Source: Thalassobius sp965218685 (GTDB lineage Bacteria; Pseudomonadota; Alphaproteobacteria; Rhodobacterales; Rhodobacteraceae). From it: 64,000 nt of DNA. The translations under genes were made by a program, and so were the position numbers. The notes under the pieces are model-generated. The model ran no database searches and was not told where the DNA came from. It saw nothing but the letters and a program-made list of their open reading frames with translations. Below are positions 59,358 through 64,000 of the stretch, piece after piece. Where the stretch lies: assembly GCF_965218685.1 (NCBI RefSeq), contig NZ_OZ244657.1:2294001-2358000 (forward strand), given 5' to 3'. How positions within the stretch are numbered: position 1 is the first letter of the stretch; each line of letters opens with the position of its first letter.

Positions 59358-60119
59358 CTATCGCGCAAGCACACCACCATCCACAACCAACGTCGTTCCG
59401 GTAACGAAATCCGATGCGGACGAGGCAAGGTACAACACGCTGCCTTTGATCTCGGACGCGTCGGCAATGCGGCCCATGGGGGTGTAGTCCTCCATGATTT
59501 TTGCGTGGGCGGCATCGCGGGGGCGCGTTTCTGTTCGGAAAAACCCGGGGCACAGCGCGTTTACCTGGATGCCGTGCGGAGCGTATTCCAACCCCAGCTC
59601 GCGCGTCAGGTTCACCACCGCGCCCTTTGACGCCGCATAAGCGGGCCGGGGGAACAGCCCGGCAGGACCTGCGATCCCCCACATCGAGGCGACGTTGATC
59701 ACCTTGCCCGATCCCTGCTGCATCATCTGGCGCAGCGCGGCGCGGTTTAGATGCACCAGCCCGCTCAGGTTCACGTCGATCACGCGGTTCCAGTCGGCCT
59801 CGGCGGCTTCGTGAAACAGCTGCGCCGTGGGGTCCGAGATGCCAGCATTGGCCACCACAATATCCAGCGCGCCAAAACGGCTGACGGTCATGTCTACGGC
59901 GGCGTTTATTCGGGCAGCGTCGGTTGCGTCCCCCTCCATCGCCAGGGCACGCGGACCCAGATCGGCGCAAGTAGCGGCAAGTGCAGGGCCGTCCAGATCA
60001 AAGCACAGCACCTGCGCGCCTGCCTCGATCAGGGCTTTGGCCATTTCGCGCCCCAGACCCTGGGCCGCGCCAGATACCAGCGCGGCCTTTCCTGTCAGAT
60101 CAAAGATGTCCGCGCTCAT
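59358..60119 (-). CDS. SDR family oxidoreductase, 3-hydroxyacyl/gluconate-dehydrogenase-like
   Basis: A 253-residue SDR: ALVSGAAQGLGREMAK (cofactor loop), VVANAGISD, NVASMWGIAG (catalytic Ser), YAASKGAVVNL (Tyr/Lys) and GTTLVVDGGVLAR. The Asp in CFDLDGPAL points to NAD. It is the last gene of the minus-strand run carboxyltransferase-HAD-acetoacetyl-CoA synthetase-SDR, overlapping the synthetase stop by 4 nt. A 3-hydroxybutyrate-like dehydrogenase would fit the acetoacetate context but is not shown by motifs. Confidence 0.85.
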   Translation of the reverse strand: MSADIFDLTGKAALVSGAAQGLGREMAKALIEAGAQVLCFDLDGPALAATCADLGPRALAMEGDATDAARINAAVDMTVSRFGALDIVVANAGISDPTAQLFHEAAEADWNRVIDVNLSGLVHLNRAALRQMMQQGSGKVINVASMWGIAGPAGLFPRPAYAASKGAVVNLTRELGLEYAPHGIQVNALCPGFFRTETRPRDAAHAKIMEDYTPMGRIADASEIKGSVLYLASSASDFVTGTTLVVDGGVLAR

Positions 60120-62110
60120 GCCGACAACCGTTTCTGTGCGAAGTCGACGAACCAGTCGATGGCTTCGGGGTTGCGCATCGCGTCCCTGCTGGCGACCTTG
60201 TCCAGTGGCAGTCCCAGCAGCAACTTGCGCACGGGAACCTCCATTTTCTTGCCGGTCAGGGTCATGGGAATGTCTGCGACCTCGATCACCTCGTCAGGGA
60301 CGTGGCGGGGGCTGCGTTCTGACCGCAGCTTTTTCGAGATTTCAGCGGCCAACGTATGGGTCAGCTCTTTTCCGTCGGCCATCTTGATGAACAGCGGCAT
60401 ATAGAACGTGCCGCCGGCCTCTTCGATGCAGATGATCAGGCTGTCGGAAATCTGCGGGAAACCTTCCAGCGTGCGGTAAATCTCGGCCGAGCCGATGCGT
60501 ACGCCATAACGGTTAAGCGTGGCGTCCGAGCGGCCCAGAACAAAGCTGCCGCCATGCTCGTTGAACTTTACCCGGTCGCCGTGACGCCAGATGCCGGGGT
60601 AGACGTCGAAATAGCTGTCATCGTAGCGGCTGAAATCATCGTCCCCCCACAGGAACAATGGCATCGAAGGTGCGGGCTGACGCAGGACCAGCTCTCCGAC
60701 TTCGCCGACGACGGGTTCTCCGTTTTCGTCAAAGGCTACGGCATCCAGACCCAGCGCAGGGGCCTGGATCTCGCCTGCGCGGGTGGGCAGCAGTGGCGAA
60801 CCTGCCAGAATCCCCGAACAGAACTCGGTTCCGCCAGATTGCGAAGTCGCCCAGACATCGGATTTCACATGGGTTAGCACCCAGTCGAATACCTCGGGCG
60901 TGGCGGGGCTGCCCACCAGCATCACCGATTGCAGCGCCTTTAGGCTAAAATCCCGTTTAGGTTCAATGCCTTGCTGTCTCACAATCTGCAGATAAGTCGG
61001 GCTGACACCCAGCGTGGTCGCGCGGCTTTCGTCCGCGATCTGCCACAACAGTCCTGCATCGGGATAGGCCGGATGCCCGTCATACAGCACCGCGCGGCCG
61101 TTCATCAGCGGCCCCCACATCAGCGTGTTCCACACCATCCAGCCGGTGGTGGAGTAGAAAAACAGCGCGCCATCTTTGGGGATTTCGAAGTGCAAGGCGG
61201 CGGATTTGTAGTGCTCCAGCACGATACCATGATGGCCCTGCACGATGGGTTTGGGCAGGCCGGTCGTGCCGGACGAGAACAAGATCCACAGTGGATGGTC
61301 CGAGGCCACGCGAGTGTATTCGAACTGGTCTGCGCCCACATCCGGGCCGCTGATCATAAAGCCCCAGGTGGCGGTCTGCCCCTTGAACCTGGGCGCTTTG
61401 CGAGCCGTTGGGTGATAGTCCAGCATCACCAGATGCTCGACCGAGGGAAGCGCCTCCATGATCCGCTCCAGATCGTCGATCCGGTCGAAATCTTTACCGC
61501 CAAAACGATAGCCGTTGCTGGCGAAAACCAGTTTGGGCTCGATCTGGCTGAAACGGTCGATCACCGTCTGCGCGCCAAATTCAGGCGCGGCGCTGGACCA
61601 TGTGGCGCCGATGGCGGTGGTGGCCAGCATGGCAATCACGGTTTCGGCGATGTTTGGCATATAGGCGACCACCCGATCGCCCGGACCCAGGCCCATATCC
61701 CGCATGTTCTGCGCCAGACGGCGGACCGTGGCTCCTACCTCGCCCCAACTCATCTCCGAAGCTTCGCGCAGCTCCGAGCTGTGGTGCAGCATGGTGCGCG
61801 CGGGATCGCCGCTGAATTCGTGGCGCAGCACGTGTTCGGCATAGTTCAGTCTGGTGCCTGTAAACCAGCGGGTGCGGGGCATGGGGTCATCAGTGCGGAC
61901 CTGATCGATTTCGCCGTCGTGCAGGATGTCGAAATAGTCCCATTGCGACTGCCAGAATGCCTTGGGATCTTCGATTGACCAGTTGAACAGCGACCAGTAA
62001 TCGCTTTGCGGCATCTGCCGTTCGGCCAGCCAGCCCATATAGTGCGAGATATGCGATCCGGCTCGGCGCGTGTCCGAGGCCTCCCACAGGATGTCACCTT
62101 CTTCGATCAT
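60116..62110 (-). CDS. Acetoacetyl-CoA synthetase (acetoacetate--CoA ligase)
   Basis: A 664-residue AMP-forming ligase of the acetoacetate-CoA ligase subgroup: NYAEHVLRHE, IGATWSSAAPEFG, LFSSGTTGLPKPIVQGHHG (AMP loop), QSGGTEFCSGI, WRHGDRVKF and the catalytic lysine in MTLTGKKMEVP. It activates acetoacetate, or a similar beta-keto acid, to the CoA thioester so that thiolase can cleave it to acetyl-CoA. ATG 62110 is used, since the frame to 62242 is antisense-unrelated upstream sequence overlapping the HAD gene. It overlaps the HAD stop by 4 nt. Confidence 0.88.
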   Translation of the reverse strand: MIEEGDILWEASDTRRAGSHISHYMGWLAERQMPQSDYWSLFNWSIEDPKAFWQSQWDYFDILHDGEIDQVRTDDPMPRTRWFTGTRLNYAEHVLRHEFSGDPARTMLHHSSELREASEMSWGEVGATVRRLAQNMRDMGLGPGDRVVAYMPNIAETVIAMLATTAIGATWSSAAPEFGAQTVIDRFSQIEPKLVFASNGYRFGGKDFDRIDDLERIMEALPSVEHLVMLDYHPTARKAPRFKGQTATWGFMISGPDVGADQFEYTRVASDHPLWILFSSGTTGLPKPIVQGHHGIVLEHYKSAALHFEIPKDGALFFYSTTGWMVWNTLMWGPLMNGRAVLYDGHPAYPDAGLLWQIADESRATTLGVSPTYLQIVRQQGIEPKRDFSLKALQSVMLVGSPATPEVFDWVLTHVKSDVWATSQSGGTEFCSGILAGSPLLPTRAGEIQAPALGLDAVAFDENGEPVVGEVGELVLRQPAPSMPLFLWGDDDFSRYDDSYFDVYPGIWRHGDRVKFNEHGGSFVLGRSDATLNRYGVRIGSAEIYRTLEGFPQISDSLIICIEEAGGTFYMPLFIKMADGKELTHTLAAEISKKLRSERSPRHVPDEVIEVADIPMTLTGKKMEVPVRKLLLGLPLDKVASRDAMRNPEAIDWFVDFAQKRLSA

Positions 62111-62952
62111 GCGGGGATCCCCTTGAACCATGGTTGGTCTGTGAACTCTTCCATGCTGGATAGCACCACATGGGCGCGTTCCTCGGCCGGGAAGCTGTTG
62201 AAAAACGCTGTGTCCGCGATGCCGGTGGTGACGCCCACGCAAAAGGCGCCTGCCTTGCGGCCCATGCGGATTTCCAGCTTGGGGTCATCACCGATCACGG
62301 CCATTTCATGCGGGGGCACGCCAGTCAGCGTGGTGACGATCTCAAGCCCGGCGGTTTCGGGCTTGCCAAAAACCGTAACGGGCACGTCGGTTGCGTTCTC
62401 CAAAGCCGCAGCAATGGCGCCCGAAATGCCCAGCATCCGCCCCTTGGACGAGGCGAAGTAGGGCGCGACCGACCCGGCAAAGGGCTTGGCCCCGTCCCAG
62501 ACGGCTTGCACCACGGATTCCAGCTGGGTCGCGCCGAAATCGCGGGTATAGCCCAGCAATACAGCGTCCACCTTGGGGGCGTTGGGGGTGGGGTCGATCA
62601 CTTCGATCCCCGCGTCCTGAACGGGCACGCGGGTGCCGTCGCCTCCCATGACCATCACCTGCTGATAGCCCAGCCGTTTCAGGGCCTGCGCGGCGACCTC
62701 GGCCGGGGTCAGGATGTGGCCGGGATCGATCACGATGCCTGCATCCGCAAGCAAGGGATAGTAATGCGCGGGAGGAAAGAACGTGCCGTTGGTATAGGCG
62801 ACGACCTGGATTTCAGCCTTGCGACACGCGGCCAGTGTCTCGATCACACCGGGCAGGGCGGTAAAGGTGCCCTGTTCCTTGTTCATCAGGGCCAGCGTAC
62901 CGTCGATGTCGAACACGGCGGCACGGATGGGATGATCTGGCATCTGGCTCAT
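62107..62952 (-). CDS. HAD-IIA (NagD/nitrophenylphosphatase-like) phosphatase
   Basis: A 281-residue HAD-superfamily hydrolase with motif I AVFDIDGTLAL (nucleophile Asp), motif II VVAYTNGT, a C2-type cap, and motif IV GDDPKLEIRMGRKAG. HAD-IIA members dephosphorylate small phosphate esters (phosphoglycolate, nitrophenyl phosphate, nucleotides). Next to a phosphotransferase island it may remove phosphate from a pathway intermediate, which is inference. Overlaps both neighbours by 4 nt. Confidence 0.85.
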   Translation of the reverse strand: MSQMPDHPIRAAVFDIDGTLALMNKEQGTFTALPGVIETLAACRKAEIQVVAYTNGTFFPPAHYYPLLADAGIVIDPGHILTPAEVAAQALKRLGYQQVMVMGGDGTRVPVQDAGIEVIDPTPNAPKVDAVLLGYTRDFGATQLESVVQAVWDGAKPFAGSVAPYFASSKGRMLGISGAIAAALENATDVPVTVFGKPETAGLEIVTTLTGVPPHEMAVIGDDPKLEIRMGRKAGAFCVGVTTGIADTAFFNSFPAEERAHVVLSSMEEFTDQPWFKGIPA

Positions 62953-64000
62953 TCGCTTAACTCCAGTTTGAAGCCCGGTTTTTCGATCTTCACACCGCCC
63001 AGTTTCTTGCGCGAAGTCAGTTCTTGTACAAGGTCCAGTACGGGTTTGGTTTTGGGATTGTATCCCCGGCGTGCAGGGCCGGCTGCTACCATCGCATCCA
63101 CCTGATCGGCGGGCATAGTGGCGCGCAGCAGGAATTCTTCGTCGGAATAACCCTTGCCGATGCGCGCGCGCAGCTCGTCCAACGAGGCCATCTTGGCCTC
63201 GGTTTCAAGTTCCTTGGCGCGGGCCGAGGATTTGATCCGATCCTCGATATTGGCATCCATCGGCATAGCGGGTGTGCCGAAACGGCCAAGAACATAGCGC
63301 GTCACCTCGTCCGGGACCACCTGATAGCGTTCTTCCGAGGTAACGTTCAGCAGCGCCTGCGTGGCAACCAACTGACTGAAAGGCGTCACCATGATCGGAT
63401 AGCCCAGTTCCGCGCGGACTTTTTCAACCTCTTTCAACACGGCGGGCAACAGGTGCTCGCGCTTGGTTTCCTGCAACTGGCGGATCATCGTGCCCAGCAC
63501 GCCACCGGGGATCTGGTGGTGGAAATAACGCCGGTCGTAGTCGCCGGGGCCACGCGCGGACAAGCCCTCGGCCTGCGCCAAGACGCTGAAATAGCTGTCC
63601 ATTTCCGCCACGGCCTCGTCATCCACATCAACCGTGTGGCCGATGTCGCGCAGGTTGCCGATGGTGGTGCTCATGGACGGCTGGCCGGTGCCATTTGCAG
63701 CTGAACTGGCCGAGGTATGCAGGCTGTAGACACCCTGGTTTGCGGCCTCGAGATAGGCAAAGGAGGCCAGCCCGATGGTGGTGTGCGAGTGGAATTCCAG
63801 CGGAATATCCCCCATCACCGCCTTGACCGCAGGCATCAGCGTTTTGGCCCGTTCAGCCGAGATTAACCCGCCGGGATCCTTGATATACAGCTTGTCGAAC
63901 TTGCCGGTTTCAGTCAGTGCCTTGGCTTTTTCGGCCCAATGCGCATCATCATGCATCGGCGACAGGGTAAAGGTCAGCGCCGCCACGATCTGTTCGCCCC
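62949..64000 (-). CDS. Pyruvate/oxaloacetate carboxyltransferase-like (HMGL/PycB fold), 5' end outside window
   Basis: At least 350 residues; the frame is open to the window edge, so the N-terminus is missing. It resembles carboxyltransferase domains of pyruvate carboxylase, oxaloacetate decarboxylase and transcarboxylase 5S: KLYIKDPGGLIS (usual KDMAGLL), EFHSHTTIGLA (the two His are the metal ligands; usual form HTHDTSG), SAANGTGQPSMSTT, and the C-terminal PYC/OADA region (MVTPFSQLVATQALLNV, GRFGTPA). The variant motifs suggest a special acceptor. No biotin-attachment domain is visible, so a biotin carboxylase and carrier would have to be encoded beyond the window. It is the upstream gene of the acetoacetyl-CoA synthetase operon. 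Confidence 0.8.
   Translation of the reverse strand, partial: GEQIVAALTFTLSPMHDDAHWAEKAKALTETGKFDKLYIKDPGGLISAERAKTLMPAVKAVMGDIPLEFHSHTTIGLASFAYLEAANQGVYSLHTSASSAANGTGQPSMSTTIGNLRDIGHTVDVDDEAVAEMDSYFSVLAQAEGLSARGPGDYDRRYFHHQIPGGVLGTMIRQLQETKREHLLPAVLKEVEKVRAELGYPIMVTPFSQLVATQALLNVTSEERYQVVPDEVTRYVLGRFGTPAMPMDANIEDRIKSSARAKELETEAKMASLDELRARIGKGYSDEEFLLRATMPADQVDAMVAAGPARRGYNPKTKPVLDLVQELTSRKKLGGVKIEKPGFKLELSE

Noticed and set aside
59341..59363. Inverted repeat between ferredoxin and the convergent SDR as a terminator
   Set aside because: The stem has a mismatch, overlaps both gene ends, and lacks a T-run.

Overview
The window looks like chromosomal DNA of an alphaproteobacterium, most likely Rhodobacteraceae (Roseobacter group). 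The reasons are high-GC coding DNA, the conserved order lptF-lptG-lptD-surA-pdxA-rsmA, and alphaproteobacterial markers: a DUF4167 protein, a TIGR02281-type aspartic protease, an alphaproteobacterial-style HolC and a DmdB-like acyl-CoA ligase. This is inference from protein families; no database was searched. No insertion sequence, prophage, CRISPR array or rRNA was seen.

Region 1 (1-31 kb) is mostly housekeeping. It holds a truncated Na+/H+ antiporter, an EEP-family hydrolase, membrane transporters, SelO, a nucleoside hydrolase, an iron-type periplasmic binding protein behind a palindromic operator candidate, MazG, and agmatinase with a clear sigma-70-like promoter. Then come prfA-prmC, DUF4167, the outer-membrane/LPS biogenesis operon (lptF, lptG, lptD, surA, pdxA, rsmA), pepA-holC, marC, an ABC-F ATPase, ndk, a TfoX-C protein, the acyl-CoA ligase, an orphan EnvZ-like histidine kinase and an MBL-fold hydrolase. 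Two tRNA genes (CAT anticodon; Asn GTT) and two very small ORFs (39 aa, and a 52-aa single-span membrane peptide) lie here.

Region 2 (31.4-40.4 kb) is a surface-polysaccharide cluster: three GT2 glycosyltransferases, a GT-C-like membrane protein, a methyltransferase-RgpF fusion and an MsbA/PglK-type ABC exporter. Parts of it are visibly richer in A+T than their neighbours, suggesting acquisition.

Region 3 (40.5-64 kb, continuing past the edge) is the most interesting part. It appears to be a catabolic island. A regulator joining an N-terminal MEDS-like sensory region to a SARP-type DNA-binding/BTAD half (49755-51233) sits between two operons. One, on the minus strand, encodes a GMC oxidoreductase and a complete branched-chain-amino-acid-type ABC importer. 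The other, on the plus strand, encodes a cytochrome P450, a two-subunit PEP-synthase-like phosphotransferase (ATP-grasp subunit plus phosphohistidine subunit, the subunit layout of phenylphosphate synthase), two paralogous HD-domain proteins flanking an aldehyde dehydrogenase, an SDR and a [2Fe-2S] ferredoxin. Both operons carry the same tandem 11-bp direct repeat (unit AAAAACCAAAG) in the same orientation toward the gene, followed 13 nt later by GTGATTC. This is the arrangement expected of a SARP operator.

A further minus-strand operon encodes a carboxyltransferase-fold protein, a HAD-IIA phosphatase, acetoacetyl-CoA synthetase and an SDR. The working model is import and oxidation of an alcohol-, ketone- or phenol-like compound, ATP-dependent phosphorylation of an intermediate, and eventual funnelling to acetoacetyl-CoA. 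The substrate is not deducible from the sequence.
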